NCBI GenBank assembly: GCA_025992855.1
Contig: DAJPGB010000001.1
Location: 124,001-188,000, forward strand
DNA length: 64,000 bases
Direction: 5' to 3'
From: Coriobacteriaceae bacterium
Lineage (GTDB): Bacteria > Actinomycetota > Coriobacteriia > Coriobacteriales > Coriobacteriaceae
A program made the position numbers and the translations under genes. Below the pieces are notes generated by a model that saw nothing but the letters and a program-made list of their open reading frames with translations, did no database searches and was not told the DNA's origin. Numbering within the stretch: position 1 is the stretch's first letter; each line of letters begins with the position of its first letter. Below, piece after piece: positions 24,066-32,799 of the stretch.

Positions 24066-25127
24066 TTAGTAGTCGAACTGGTGGTAGTAGCGGCGGTACT
24101 TGAGGTTGTGCTTGGTGACCAGCTCGTAGTTGCGCGAGAGGCGGTCGGTGGTCAGCACGGACAGGATCCACGGCGACACGATGACGCGGAAGTCGTCGTC
24201 CAGGCCCGGGATCGCGTACTCGGCGGTGTCGATGATGACGTAGTCCTCGTCGCCGGTCACGCCGCTGGTGAGGAAGGCGCGGACGCGCTCGTCGAGGGCG
24301 CGGCACTCGTCCTCTCCCATGAACAGGAACACCGGGACGCCGGGCTCGAGCAGCTCGAGCGTGCCGTGGAAGAAGTCGTGCGAGGTGATGTGGCGGATGC
24401 GCTTCCACTGCATCTCCTCGAGCAGGCACATGGAGTACAGGATGGTCTCGCCCCACAGCGCGCCCGAGCCGATGAACATGGTGTAGTCGGCCAGCGCGTA
24501 CTTCCTGGCGAGCTCCTCGGCGCGCGGCTCGAAGCGCTTGCGGATGTCGAGCATGTCCTTCCAGACGTCCTTCGTCTGCTCGATGAACAGGTCGAACTTG
24601 GGGAAGCAGCCGCGGCGGTTGAGCAGGCGCAGGCCGAAGCAGTCGGCGAGGTAGTAGCCCTTCTCGCAGCCGCCGGCGCCGTGGTCGGAGGCCATCATGA
24701 CGCAGTTCTCGGCGCCCACGGCCTGCCCGATCTTGCCCTCGGGGTTGGTCATGGCGAAGACGCGCACGCCCATCTCCCTCATCTTGCCGACGGCCTCGAG
24801 CACCTCGGGGGTGGTGCCGGACTCGGAGGCGGTCAGCACGACGGACCTGTCGGTCATGCGCTTGTGGCCCATGACGTTCCACTCGGCGGCGTGGATCAGG
24901 TAGACCTCGAGGTCGCGGTCGCCGAACTTGTTCATGAGGTACTCGAGCTGCATGAACTCGTCCCAGGTGCCGCCGACGCCCATCAGGAAGACGGCGTCGT
25001 AGCCCTCCTCGTGCACGCGGTCGGCCAGGGCGGTCATCTTCTTGCCGGCCTCGTAGACGTTCCTGCCGTCCTCGAGGTAGCCCTCCTGGTCGAAGTGCAT
25101 GATCTCGATCTTCTCGGTCTCCTTCAT
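24066..25127 (-). CDS. SIS-domain phosphosugar isomerase/deglycase (AgaS/FrlB-like), copy 2
   Basis: A 353-residue protein, nearly identical to the gene at 18917-19978. The seven substitutions are conservative (for example TDRS for TDKS, EAVGKMREMG for EAIGKMKAMG, WKDMLD for WKDLLD). Motifs are as in copy 1. This copy heads a unit with IIA and IIB. In Salmonella the Gfr locus has two different SIS deglycases with one mannose-class PTS; here the two are almost the same, pointing to recent duplication or gene conversion. ATG at 25127 follows GAAAGGAGCGGG. Confidence 0.88.
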   Translation of the reverse strand: MKETEKIEIMHFDQEGYLEDGRNVYEAGKKMTALADRVHEEGYDAVFLMGVGGTWDEFMQLEYLMNKFGDRDLEVYLIHAAEWNVMGHKRMTDRSVVLTASESGTTPEVLEAVGKMREMGVRVFAMTNPEGKIGQAVGAENCVMMASDHGAGGCEKGYYLADCFGLRLLNRRGCFPKFDLFIEQTKDVWKDMLDIRKRFEPRAEELARKYALADYTMFIGSGALWGETILYSMCLLEEMQWKRIRHITSHDFFHGTLELLEPGVPVFLFMGEDECRALDERVRAFLTSGVTGDEDYVIIDTAEYAIPGLDDDFRVIVSPWILSVLTTDRLSRNYELVTKHNLKYRRYYHQFDY

Positions 25128-25242
25128 TCCCGCTCCTTTCACGAGCAGTTTGAATTGTCGCACGGAATGAACGGGCTTGCCGCCCCGTCGCACCGCTTAA
25201 CCTTGTGGACATCTTGGCCAAAGCTCAACAATTCAAGGGTTC

Positions 25243-25289
25243 TTAATACCAGTGAACGACTACAGGTTAATTACTTTTTGATACCGATT
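25243..25289 (-). promoter_or_regulatory. Paired TTRATACC operators, SIS copy 2-IIA-IIB unit
   Basis: TTAATACCAGT (25243-25253) and TTGATACCGAT (25279-25289) lie 36 bases apart, 116-162 bases before the SIS copy 2 start. It is the third instance of the operator pair, with the two box variants in the opposite order from the other two promoters. Confidence 0.65.
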
Positions 25290-25408
25290 TTTGCTATAAC
25301 GTCCCTTCTTCGGTGGACGGTCGCTTTTTCCCGCCCATCGGTCGTAGGGGCGCACAAACCTGACGTAATTGGGCGCGCCCCAGCCATGCCAAGGACGCGC
25401 CCATCCAA

Positions 25409-26122
25409 TTAGTAAATATAGGTGTAACCGCCGGCGTCACCGCGCGTGAAGGATTTGGCGTACTCGATGACCTGTCCGCTCGCATCGTAGGTCAAGCATT
25501 CCAGCACAAGCGCCAGATCTCCTGGCTCAAGATTGAGCAGGCTCGCATCGCGTGCGCCCAAAGCTTCGATATCGAGCTTCTCAATCGATCTATCTGGCTT
25601 TCGACCCAACATGTCATAGGTTTCATACAGACTGAAAACCGAAATATCGACATCCTCGATACCCGGAAACAGCAGACACGGAATCAGCGTCATCTCGATC
25701 GACACGGGCTCGCCATCGATGCAGTTAAGACGGCGCACCGAGTAAAGCAAATCGTCCTCGGCGATACCAAACAGGTCGGCATAGTACAGGCCGGCATAGC
25801 GTTTGGAACGCGCGAGGATGCGCACCGACGGCGTCGCGCCCGAGGCCAAAACCGTCTGGCGAAAACCGCCTTTGCGAACGTGCTCATCAAACCACTTATG
25901 CCCCACAAAGGCGCCCTTGCCCTGCACGCGACGAATCTGACCGCTCTTGACCAGCTCGTCCATGGCGCTACGAATTGTCAGGCGCGTGGTGCCAAACTCC
26001 TCGGCAAGCTCGTTTTCGGACGGTATCATCGAACCCGTCGGATAATCGCCGCGCTCGATCCGCTCCGCAATACAGCGGCGGATTTGTTTGTAGACCGGCA
26101 GGTCCCCTACCGCTTCAGCCAT
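25409..26122 (-). CDS. GntR family regulator, HutC subfamily (a)
   Basis: A 237-residue repressor. Residues 8-75 hold the winged helix (VYKQIRRCIAERIERGDYP, IPSENELAEEFGTTRLTIRS, GQIRRVQGKGAFV). Residues 90-235 form the UTRA effector domain (VRRLNCIDGEPVSIEMTLIP, LECLTYDASGQVIEYAKSF). UTRA domains bind phosphosugars or amino-sugar phosphates. It overlaps the second GntR gene by 16 bases, so they are co-transcribed, and lies upstream of the PTS genes whose paired boxes it may bind. Confidence 0.93.
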   Translation of the reverse strand: MAEAVGDLPVYKQIRRCIAERIERGDYPTGSMIPSENELAEEFGTTRLTIRSAMDELVKSGQIRRVQGKGAFVGHKWFDEHVRKGGFRQTVLASGATPSVRILARSKRYAGLYYADLFGIAEDDLLYSVRRLNCIDGEPVSIEMTLIPCLLFPGIEDVDISVFSLYETYDMLGRKPDRSIEKLDIEALGARDASLLNLEPGDLALVLECLTYDASGQVIEYAKSFTRGDAGGYTYIY

Positions 26123-26874
26123 TCGACACCCACCTTCGTTGCAACGCCGTCCGCCTCGCCGTTATCGGCAAAGCGATACTTGGTCGGCAGAATCACGGAC
26201 TTGCAATACTCGACAAAGCCGTCGTTCTCGTCGCGTTCGTGAGACGCCTTGTAAAACACCGGCGTGCCCTCCTGGGCATCCAGCAGCTTGGCCTCGTCGG
26301 CGTTCAGGCGGCTGATGGAGATATGCTCCTTGCCGTGCGTCACATGGACATTTCCCTCTTTGAGCAAAACGTCGTAGAGGCTCTCCTGCTCAAAATCGTG
26401 ATCGGGAAGCGAGGGACATAAAGACAGATTGACGTATGCCGTCTCGATCGATGCGGGGGATCCATTGACCACGCGAACGCGTCGAATGCAGAAGAGCGGC
26501 ATGCCCAGATCGATCTGCGCCTTTTGAGCCAAATCGATATCGGCATACACGACCTTGGACCATATCAGGCGTGCGGTGGACTTTGAGCCGACCCTCTCGA
26601 CGGCCTGGGTATAGTTCCACGTTTCCTGGAAAATGTTCAGCGGTTTGGGCGGGCACACATAGGTGCCCGAGCCACGACGGCTCTCCAAGGTTCCACACGA
26701 TATAAGGCGCGTTATGGCAGCACGAAGCGCCGTGCGCGATACGCCCAGCTCTTCGCAGAGCACGCGCTCGGCAGGCAACCGATCGCCACCCTGTAAGTCA
26801 TAGTGTTTGATATACCAAAGAATGCCCTCAAAAGCGCGATCTTTGGGCGGAATCGCATATGGTTCGCTCGACAT
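26107..26874 (-). CDS. GntR family regulator, HutC subfamily (b)
   Basis: A 255-residue second regulator. The wHTH (FEGILWYIKHYDLQGGD, LPAERVLCEELGVSRTALRA, GTLESRRGSGTYV) is followed by a UTRA domain (CIRRVRVVNGSPASIETAYV, PVFYKASHERDENDGFVEYC). It is clearly diverged from its neighbour, not a recent copy. Start: ATG at 26874 with GAGGAG upstream; a TTG two codons earlier is less likely. Two UTRA regulators for one locus suggest two effectors or a heteromeric repressor; that is inference. Confidence 0.92.
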   Translation of the reverse strand: MSSEPYAIPPKDRAFEGILWYIKHYDLQGGDRLPAERVLCEELGVSRTALRAAITRLISCGTLESRRGSGTYVCPPKPLNIFQETWNYTQAVERVGSKSTARLIWSKVVYADIDLAQKAQIDLGMPLFCIRRVRVVNGSPASIETAYVNLSLCPSLPDHDFEQESLYDVLLKEGNVHVTHGKEHISISRLNADEAKLLDAQEGTPVFYKASHERDENDGFVEYCKSVILPTKYRFADNGEADGVATKVGVEWLKR

Positions 26875-26909
26875 GGGCAAGGCTCCTCAACCGCTTGATG
26901 CTGCGGGCA

Positions 26910-27401
26910 TCATTTCTCCGAACACCCCATGGCGTCGAAGGCCTCCTTAATCTGTTCCGCAACGTTCCGATACGACCGATACAGGCCGGAGTCTCGCTTG
27001 ACTTCGCCCACGGTCACCGGAATCTCAAGCTTCGAAATCTCATCCTCGCCGGTTTGCACGGCAACGATGACACCCATACCAAGGCACATATTACGCTTGG
27101 CGGCGTTATTTTTGGTAGCCTGAGCTGGATTAATCAGAATCTGCTGAGCGAGCTCACGATTGCTGAGCTCTGGCACATCCTCGGGATTTCCAGTCTCAAC
27201 GATCTCGCACTGCAGCACATCCGCATAGTCAAAAATCTTTGGCTGCGCACCGCGCTGATGCACAGCCCACTTACGACGCGTGGAATCCTGGTAGATAGCA
27301 GGCAAAAACGTAAACCGCGGCGGGTCCAGAATCGTATCCGTGATGGTAAACACATCGGGATCAAAGGCATCCTGCGGGTTTTTCTTCTTGAACAGCCCCA
27401 T
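26910..27401 (-). CDS. Hypothetical protein, possibly PH-like/DUF4428-related
   Basis: A 163-residue soluble protein of unknown function. It starts MGLFKKKNPQDAFDPD and has strands such as FTFLPAIYQDSTRRKWAV and IFDYADVLQCEIVETGN, then a helix-rich part ending VAEQIKEAFDAMGCSEK. The layout weakly resembles the C-terminal beta-rich part of DUF4428/SHOCT-type proteins. ATG at 27401 follows GGGAGGC. It lies 35 bases upstream of the GntR pair on the same strand, so it may be in their transcript. Confidence 0.72.
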   Translation of the reverse strand: MGLFKKKNPQDAFDPDVFTITDTILDPPRFTFLPAIYQDSTRRKWAVHQRGAQPKIFDYADVLQCEIVETGNPEDVPELSNRELAQQILINPAQATKNNAAKRNMCLGMGVIVAVQTGEDEISKLEIPVTVGEVKRDSGLYRSYRNVAEQIKEAFDAMGCSEK

Positions 27402-27521
27402 ATCAGCCTCCCGTACTAGCATTAAACAACTCAAGCCGAATATAGCACCAATTTCAAGCTAGCACTTTGCCATATCGGTGCGTGGCGTCTTTAGCTCGCT
27501 CAGCGGGGTGATAACGGACGA

Positions 27522-27594
27522 GGGCCGGGGTGCCTGCTTTGTTTTGAGAAGTGGGCTTCGCGAACTTCTCAAAACAAAGCAGGCACCCCGGCCC
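27522..27594. repeat. Long perfect hairpin element H1
   Basis: Two 30-base arms (27522-27551 and 27565-27594; outer sequence GGGCCGGGGTGCCTGCTTTG) are fully complementary around a 13-base loop. The centre GAAGT...ACTTC core (GAAGTGGGCTTCGCGAAC and on) is the exact reverse complement of the centre of H2 at 27707. With H2 it fills most of the 412-base gap 27402-27813. Confidence 0.9.
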
Positions 27595-27706
27595 CAGCAA
27601 TGTAAAGCAGGCTGACCAAAGGAGGATGCGCTACCTCCAAGGCCACAACAGCCATGGCCCCATTGCTTTAAAAATATATCAGCCCCGCAGATCGAAACGG
27701 TCGAGA

Positions 27707-27791
27707 GGGCCGCCTCCGGGCGGGTTACCTTGCTCCGGGAAGTTCGCGAAGCCCACTTCCCAGAGCAAGGTAACCCGCCCGGAGGCGGCCC
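27707..27791. repeat. Long perfect hairpin element H2
   Basis: Two 29-base arms (27707-27735 and 27763-27791; outer GGGCCGCCTCCGGGCGGG) enclose an inner stem GGGAAGT/ACTTCCC and a core identical, in reverse, to that of H1. It starts 22 bases after the xfp stop, so it could also stabilise or end that transcript, but no T run follows. Confidence 0.9.
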
Positions 27792-27813
27792 CAGCGCGAG
27801 ACCGTCCCGGATG

Positions 27814-30342
27814 CTACTCGTTGTCGCCCGCGGTCATTTGGGTTGCGGAGAGTGCGCCGTCGGCTGCGGTTGCGGCAGCGGCGTCCGGCCAGACCCAGTC
27901 GGTGAAGGCCGGGTGATCGTAGCCCTCGTCGCAGGCGAACTCGAAGGCCTCGGTGCGGAAGGCCTCCCACTCGCTGATCTGCCCGGCAAACTTATCGGCA
28001 TCGACCATGCGCAGCACGTCGGCAGCAAGAGCCCAGCGGTCCATGTTGTTCAGGCGCAGCATGTCGAACGGCGTCGTCGTGGAGCCCTTCTCCTCGTAGC
28101 CGTGGACGCGGAAGGCGTCGTGGCCGGGACGGTTCCAGATCAGGCGGCGAATCGTGCCGGCATAGGCGTGGAAGGCAAAGAGCACGGGCTTCTCGCCGCA
28201 GCCAAACAGCTCGGCCCAGCGCTCGTCGCTGATGGCCAGGTCGTTCTCGCAGACGTTCTGGATCTTGAGCAGGTCGACCACGTTGACGAACCACACCTTG
28301 ATGCCCAGCTCGCGCAGCATATCGGTTGCCGCCAGGGCCTCGAGCGTCGGCACGTCACCGCAGGTGGCAACGACGACGTCGGCCTCGGCGAGCGAGTCGG
28401 CAGTCGATGCCCACCTCCAGGTCGCAACGCCCTCGGCAAGCTCGGCCTTGGCCTCGTCGACCGTCTGGAAGGTCGGGGCGGGCTGCTTGCCGCAGAAGAT
28501 GGCGTTGACGCAGTCGGTGGACTGGTAGACGCGCTCGGCCACGGCAAGGGCCATGTTGGCGTCGGCCGGATAGTAGGCGTTCACGATATGCGTATCGTTG
28601 GCCTTGTTGAGCAGCAGGTCGATAAAGCCGGGGTCCTGGTGCGAGAAGCCGTTGTGGTCCTGACGCCAGACGTGGCTCGACAGCAAAATGTTGAGGCCGC
28701 TGATGGGGGCGCGCCACGGAATCTCGCGCTTGGTGGCCTCGAGCCACTTGCAGTGCTGGTTGACCATGGAATCGACCACGTGGACAAAGCTCTCGTAGGA
28801 ACTCCACACGCCGGAGCGGCCGGTGAGCACATAGGCCTCGAGGAAGCCCTCGCACTGATGCTCGGACAGCTGCTCGACGACCTTGCCGGAACCAGCCAGC
28901 AGCTCGTCGTTGGCCTCGTCCTCGTAGAAGCCGGCGTCCCACTGCTTCTTGGTCACCTTGTAGGCAGCCTGCAGGCGGTTGGACGCGGTCTCGTCGGGAC
29001 CAAAGATGCGGAAGTCATCCATGTTCTTGGCCAGAACGTCGGCAGTGTACTCACCAAAGACGCGGGCGGCCTCGGTGGAGCCCCAGCCATGACCCTTAGT
29101 TGCGACGGGGACCTCGTGGGCATGAACATCGGGCAGCTCGAGCTCGCGACGCACCTTACCGCCGTTCGCGTTGGGGTTGGCGCCGATGCGCAGCTCGCCG
29201 GTCGGCATAAAGGCCGTCACCTCGGGGCGCACCTGGCCCTCGGGTGTAAAGAGCTCCTCGGGCTTGTAGGAACGCAGCCACTCGCGCAGCACGCGGAAGT
29301 GCTCGTGGGTGTCCTTGGCACTCGCCAGCGGCACCTGATGTGCGCGCCAGGAGTCCTCGGTCTTCTTGCCGTCGATGTGCTTGGGGCAAGTCCAGCCCTT
29401 GGGCGTACGGAACACAATCATGGGGTAGGCCGGGCGGACCACGGTCTCGCCTGAGGCGGCCTGGGCCTGCGCGGTGGCCTTGATGTCACAGATCTCGTCA
29501 AAGACCTGCTCAAACAGGGCAGCGAAACGCGCATGAATGCTTGCGTGGCTCTCGTCGTCAAAGCCGGCGACAAAGAAGTGCGGCTTATAGCCCATGCCCT
29601 CAAAGAACTTGGTGAGCTCTTCGTCGGACACGCGGGCAAGGATGGTGGGGTTGGCGATCTTGTAGCCGTTGAGGTGCAGGATCGGCAGGACGATACCGTC
29701 GGTTGCCGGGTTCACGAGCTTGTTGGACTGCCAAGAGGTCGCGAGCGGGCCGGTCTCGGACTCGCCATCGCCCACCACGGCCACGGCCAGCAGGCTCGGG
29801 TTATCCATAACGGCGCCGTAGGCGTGGCTGAGCGTGTAGCCGAGCTCGCCGCCCTCGTGGATGGAACCGGGCGTCTCGGGCGCAAAGTGGCTCGGGATGC
29901 CGCCGGGATAGGAGAACTGGCGGAAGAACTTCTGCAGGCCGGCCTCGTCATTGGTGATGTCGGGGCGAATCTCGCGGTAGGTGCCGTCGAGCAGCGACTG
30001 AGCAGTACCGGCGGGGCCACCGTGACCAGGGCCCATCAAGAAGATAGCATTCTGGCTGTGGTCGGCAACGAGACGATTGACGTGACCAAACAGGAAGTTG
30101 ATGCCGGGCGTGGTACCCCAGTGGCCAACCAGGCGGTGCTTAACGTCCGGACGACCGAAGTCGCGCGTCTCGCCGGTCTTCTCGTCGACAAAGTCGGGGC
30201 GCATTAGCGGGTTAGAGCGAAGGTAGATCTGACCGACGGACAGATAGTTCGATGCGCGCCAATACAGGTCGACGCCCTCGAGCTCGGAAGCCGGCACCTC
30301 GTGGCCCAGCTTTTGCCACGGCGTCCCCAGTGTTTTAGCCAT
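27814..30342 (-). CDS. xfp: Xylulose-5-phosphate/fructose-6-phosphate phosphoketolase
   Basis: An 842-residue thiamine-diphosphate enzyme of full length. It cleaves Xu5P (and F6P) with phosphate to acetyl-P plus GAP (or E4P). Family marks are YWRASNYLSVGQIYL, KHRLVGHWGTTPGINFLFGH, GPGHGGPAG, GGELGYTLSHAYGA, VVGDGESETGPLATSW (ThDP-binding GDGE), RTPKGWTCPKHIDG, and the C-terminal NRPGHDAFRVHGYEEKGSTT. It stands alone with operators of the adjacent LacI protein at its promoter. It gives a heterofermentative bypass to acetyl-P and ATP. Confidence 0.98.
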   Translation of the reverse strand: MAKTLGTPWQKLGHEVPASELEGVDLYWRASNYLSVGQIYLRSNPLMRPDFVDEKTGETRDFGRPDVKHRLVGHWGTTPGINFLFGHVNRLVADHSQNAIFLMGPGHGGPAGTAQSLLDGTYREIRPDITNDEAGLQKFFRQFSYPGGIPSHFAPETPGSIHEGGELGYTLSHAYGAVMDNPSLLAVAVVGDGESETGPLATSWQSNKLVNPATDGIVLPILHLNGYKIANPTILARVSDEELTKFFEGMGYKPHFFVAGFDDESHASIHARFAALFEQVFDEICDIKATAQAQAASGETVVRPAYPMIVFRTPKGWTCPKHIDGKKTEDSWRAHQVPLASAKDTHEHFRVLREWLRSYKPEELFTPEGQVRPEVTAFMPTGELRIGANPNANGGKVRRELELPDVHAHEVPVATKGHGWGSTEAARVFGEYTADVLAKNMDDFRIFGPDETASNRLQAAYKVTKKQWDAGFYEDEANDELLAGSGKVVEQLSEHQCEGFLEAYVLTGRSGVWSSYESFVHVVDSMVNQHCKWLEATKREIPWRAPISGLNILLSSHVWRQDHNGFSHQDPGFIDLLLNKANDTHIVNAYYPADANMALAVAERVYQSTDCVNAIFCGKQPAPTFQTVDEAKAELAEGVATWRWASTADSLAEADVVVATCGDVPTLEALAATDMLRELGIKVWFVNVVDLLKIQNVCENDLAISDERWAELFGCGEKPVLFAFHAYAGTIRRLIWNRPGHDAFRVHGYEEKGSTTTPFDMLRLNNMDRWALAADVLRMVDADKFAGQISEWEAFRTEAFEFACDEGYDHPAFTDWVWPDAAAATAADGALSATQMTAGDNE

Positions 30343-30400
30343 TGTTTATGTCCCTTCGCTGTGCGGTCGCCCTCCGATACGGCAACCTTTCGTTGGGACT

Positions 30401-30446
30401 AGTATATTTGCTAAAACGTTTTATCATGGTGAAAAAACGTTTTAGC
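30401..30446 (-). promoter_or_regulatory. xfp promoter with two AAAACGTTTT operators
   Basis: Palindromes TAAAACGTTTTA (30412-30423) and AAAACGTTTTA (30434-30444) lie 22 bases apart, two helical turns. On the minus strand TATACT just downstream serves as a -10 box, so the first operator falls in the promoter spacer. AT-rich palindromes with central CG are typical LacI-family sites, and a LacI gene is adjacent. Confidence 0.8.
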
Positions 30447-30546
30447 ACCCTTATCAATTCCATCGATTAGCAAAACGCGACATTCACCTGCGGCATTGCC
30501 CGTCACAGGTGCTCCACATTCGGTCTCTGCAAATTGATAAACGTGT

Positions 30547-31575
30547 TTAGTTGTGTTTAGTAAGCTCGAGCACGCTGTCCTTAACGATAAGCTCCGGCTC
30601 CAGAACGACCTCTTCGGCACGCCTGCCGCCCCTACCGGCAAGACGCTTGGACATGCAGCCAAAAGCATGCTCCGCGAGGACACCAGGATCCTGCTCAATG
30701 GCGGTCAGCGCCGGCTCAAAGAGAACGTCGGCCGCCGAGTTGTCATAGCTCACCACCGAGATATCGCCCGGGATGCTCTTCCCCATCTCGTGCAAGCGCT
30801 TGAGCAAACCGAGGGCAATGTTATCCGAGCTTGCGAACACGGCAGTGGCGTCAGTTGCGAGCACCGCCTCCGAGGCCTCGTATGCGCTCGGGATGTAGTA
30901 CTCGCTCTCAAACTCCAAACGCGCGTCGATCGGCAGGCCAACCTCACGCAGAGCGCGCTCATAGCCGGCAAGTCGCTTGCGACCCGTATTGGAACGGCGT
31001 GCGTTAACCAAGCAGGCGATGCGACGGTGACCTTGCTCGATCAGATAGCGGGTGGCCATGTAGCCACCCATCTCGTGGTCGAACATCACCTTGTCGCACT
31101 CGAGCCCCTCAATGGCACGGTCGACCATTACCGCCGGGATGGGCAGATGGCTGACTTCTTCGCGCAGGGCGCGGTCGTCGGAGAACTCGTCACCCACCAC
31201 CAGAAAGACGCCATCAACGCCGCGCGTCACCAGCTGGCGCAGCAGCTCCAGATCGTCATCGGCGCTGCCGCCCGAGCTGGTAATGAAGAGCGCATAGCCG
31301 TCCTCGCGGCAGCGCTTTTCCAGGCTACCGGCGAGCGAGGCAAAAAAGCGGCTCTCGATGTTAGGGACGATAAGGCCCAGCGTGCGCGACTCGCGCATGA
31401 CCAGGCTGCGCGCAATCTGGTTGGGAACATAGTGGTTGCGCGCCGCGACCTCTTTGATGAGCTTGCGGTTTTCTTCCGAGATGCGACAGGGCCGATTATT
31501 AAGAACAAGCGAGACCGACGAGGGGGAAAGCCCCACCTCCTGGGCGATCTGCTTGAGGGTGACTTTGTTGGCCAT
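30547..31575 (-). CDS. LacI family transcriptional regulator
   Basis: A 342-residue repressor. The N-terminal helix-turn-helix reads VTLKQIAQEVGLSPSSVSLV, with hinge helix NQIARSLVMRESRTLGLIVP, followed by a periplasmic-binding-like effector domain (GVFLVVGDEFSDDR, VFASSDNIALGLLKRL, ISVVSYDNSAADVLFEPALT). It sits upstream of xfp on the same strand and is the obvious candidate to bind the AAAACGTTTT palindromes between them. The effector may be a sugar or phosphosugar; the sequence does not say which. Confidence 0.94.
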   Translation of the reverse strand: MANKVTLKQIAQEVGLSPSSVSLVLNNRPCRISEENRKLIKEVAARNHYVPNQIARSLVMRESRTLGLIVPNIESRFFASLAGSLEKRCREDGYALFITSSGGSADDDLELLRQLVTRGVDGVFLVVGDEFSDDRALREEVSHLPIPAVMVDRAIEGLECDKVMFDHEMGGYMATRYLIEQGHRRIACLVNARRSNTGRKRLAGYERALREVGLPIDARLEFESEYYIPSAYEASEAVLATDATAVFASSDNIALGLLKRLHEMGKSIPGDISVVSYDNSAADVLFEPALTAIEQDPGVLAEHAFGCMSKRLAGRGGRRAEEVVLEPELIVKDSVLELTKHN

Positions 31576-31758
31576 CTCGCTCCTTCCGGGTTTACGCGCA
31601 ATCTCTTGAAAGTATAGCGACTACCCCTCTACCTCGGTGATAAACACTTTACCAATCCGGTGGACGGCTGTTTTATCGCCGCCAGCGCACCAAATCCGTC
31701 CGGGTGGGGTATATTGCAATCGATTGATGACAACGACCACCAAAAGGCGGATATTCGT

Positions 31759-32721
31759 ATGCACGAGAACGATTTTTTTAACGAGGACCTGCTGTGCGCG
31801 CTCGCTGGCGTTGCCGGCGAGGACAACGTGCTGATGAGCGAGCCCATGCGCGAGCACACCACGTTTAAGATCGGCGGCCCGGCCGACGTCTTTGTCACGC
31901 CCGATACCGAGCAGGGCCTCGTCGCCACGCTCGATACCTGCTATCGCTGCGACCTGCCACTCACCATCGTGGGCAACGGCTCCGACTTGCTCGTCGGCGA
32001 CAAGGGCATCCGCGGCGTCGTCGTAGCGCTGGGCGAGGGCCTCTCCGACATTACGGTCAACGGCACGCACGTCACGGCGGCAGCCGGCGCCTTGCTTTCC
32101 GATGTCGCCGCGGCGGCAGCCGAGGCCGGTCTCACCGGCATGGAGCCCATCTCGGGCATTCCCGGATCGGTCGGCGGCGCCTGCTACATGAACGCCGGTG
32201 CCTACGGTGCCTGCATGGCCGATGTGCTGGAGTCCGCGCGCGTCTACAAGCCCGCCCGCATGCTCGACGACGGCACCCGCGGTAGCGGCAGCATTATCGA
32301 GTTCGATGTCGATGAGCTCAACCTGGGCTATCGCAAGAGCCGCATCGCCGACGACGGCTTCATCGTGCTTTCGGCCACTTTCAATCTCGCCCCGGGCAAC
32401 GCCGTGATGATCAAGGCCGACATGGACGACTACCGCCAACGCCGCGAGGACAAGCAGCCGCTCGACATGCCGAGCGCCGGCTCCACCTTCAAGCGCCCCG
32501 AGGGCTACTTTGCCGGCAAGCTCATCATGGACGCCGGCCTGCGAGGACACGCCATCGGCGGCGCGCAGGTGAGCGAAAAGCACTGCGGCTTCATCGTCAA
32601 CGCCGACCACGCCACCGCCGCCGACGTCGACGAACTCATCCGCCACATCCAAACAACCGTCAAAGACCAATTCGACGTAGACCTAGAACCCGAAGTCCAC
32701 CGAGTAGGCGAATTCCTCTAA
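31759..32721 (+). CDS. murB: UDP-N-acetylenolpyruvoylglucosamine reductase
   Basis: A 320-residue FAD flavoprotein that reduces UDP-GlcNAc-enolpyruvate to UDP-MurNAc in peptidoglycan synthesis. FAD-binding marks are EHTTFKIGGPADVFV, LPLTIVGNGSDLLVGD, GMEPISGIPGSVGGACYMNA, and the substrate region YRKSR. SAGSTFKRPEGYFAGKLI has the catalytic Ser, and HCGFIVN is near the C-terminus. It is the type IIa-like short form. ATG at 31759 with AAAGGCGG upstream gives the family N-terminus; an upstream in-frame start would add 33 residues overlapping the lacI promoter side. Confidence 0.97.
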   Translation: MHENDFFNEDLLCALAGVAGEDNVLMSEPMREHTTFKIGGPADVFVTPDTEQGLVATLDTCYRCDLPLTIVGNGSDLLVGDKGIRGVVVALGEGLSDITVNGTHVTAAAGALLSDVAAAAAEAGLTGMEPISGIPGSVGGACYMNAGAYGACMADVLESARVYKPARMLDDGTRGSGSIIEFDVDELNLGYRKSRIADDGFIVLSATFNLAPGNAVMIKADMDDYRQRREDKQPLDMPSAGSTFKRPEGYFAGKLIMDAGLRGHAIGGAQVSEKHCGFIVNADHATAADVDELIRHIQTTVKDQFDVDLEPEVHRVGEFL

Positions 32722-32725
32722 AAAA

Positions 32726-32747
32726 GAAGGCCCCGAAAGGGGCCTTC
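32726..32747 (+). terminator. murB terminator
   Basis: GAAGGCCCC-GAAA-GGGGCCTTC, a perfect stem with a GNRA-type loop, four bases after the stop and followed by CACTTTCTTT. Confidence 0.9.
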
Positions 32748-32799
32748 ACTTTCTTTAATTCAGACAACCAGTCCGGTGTGTCGCGCCCCGAACCCGAGA

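Noticed and set aside
31621..32670. Minus-strand open frame opposite murB, and 52316-53992 opposite glgP
   Set aside because: Shadow frames of well-supported plus-strand genes.
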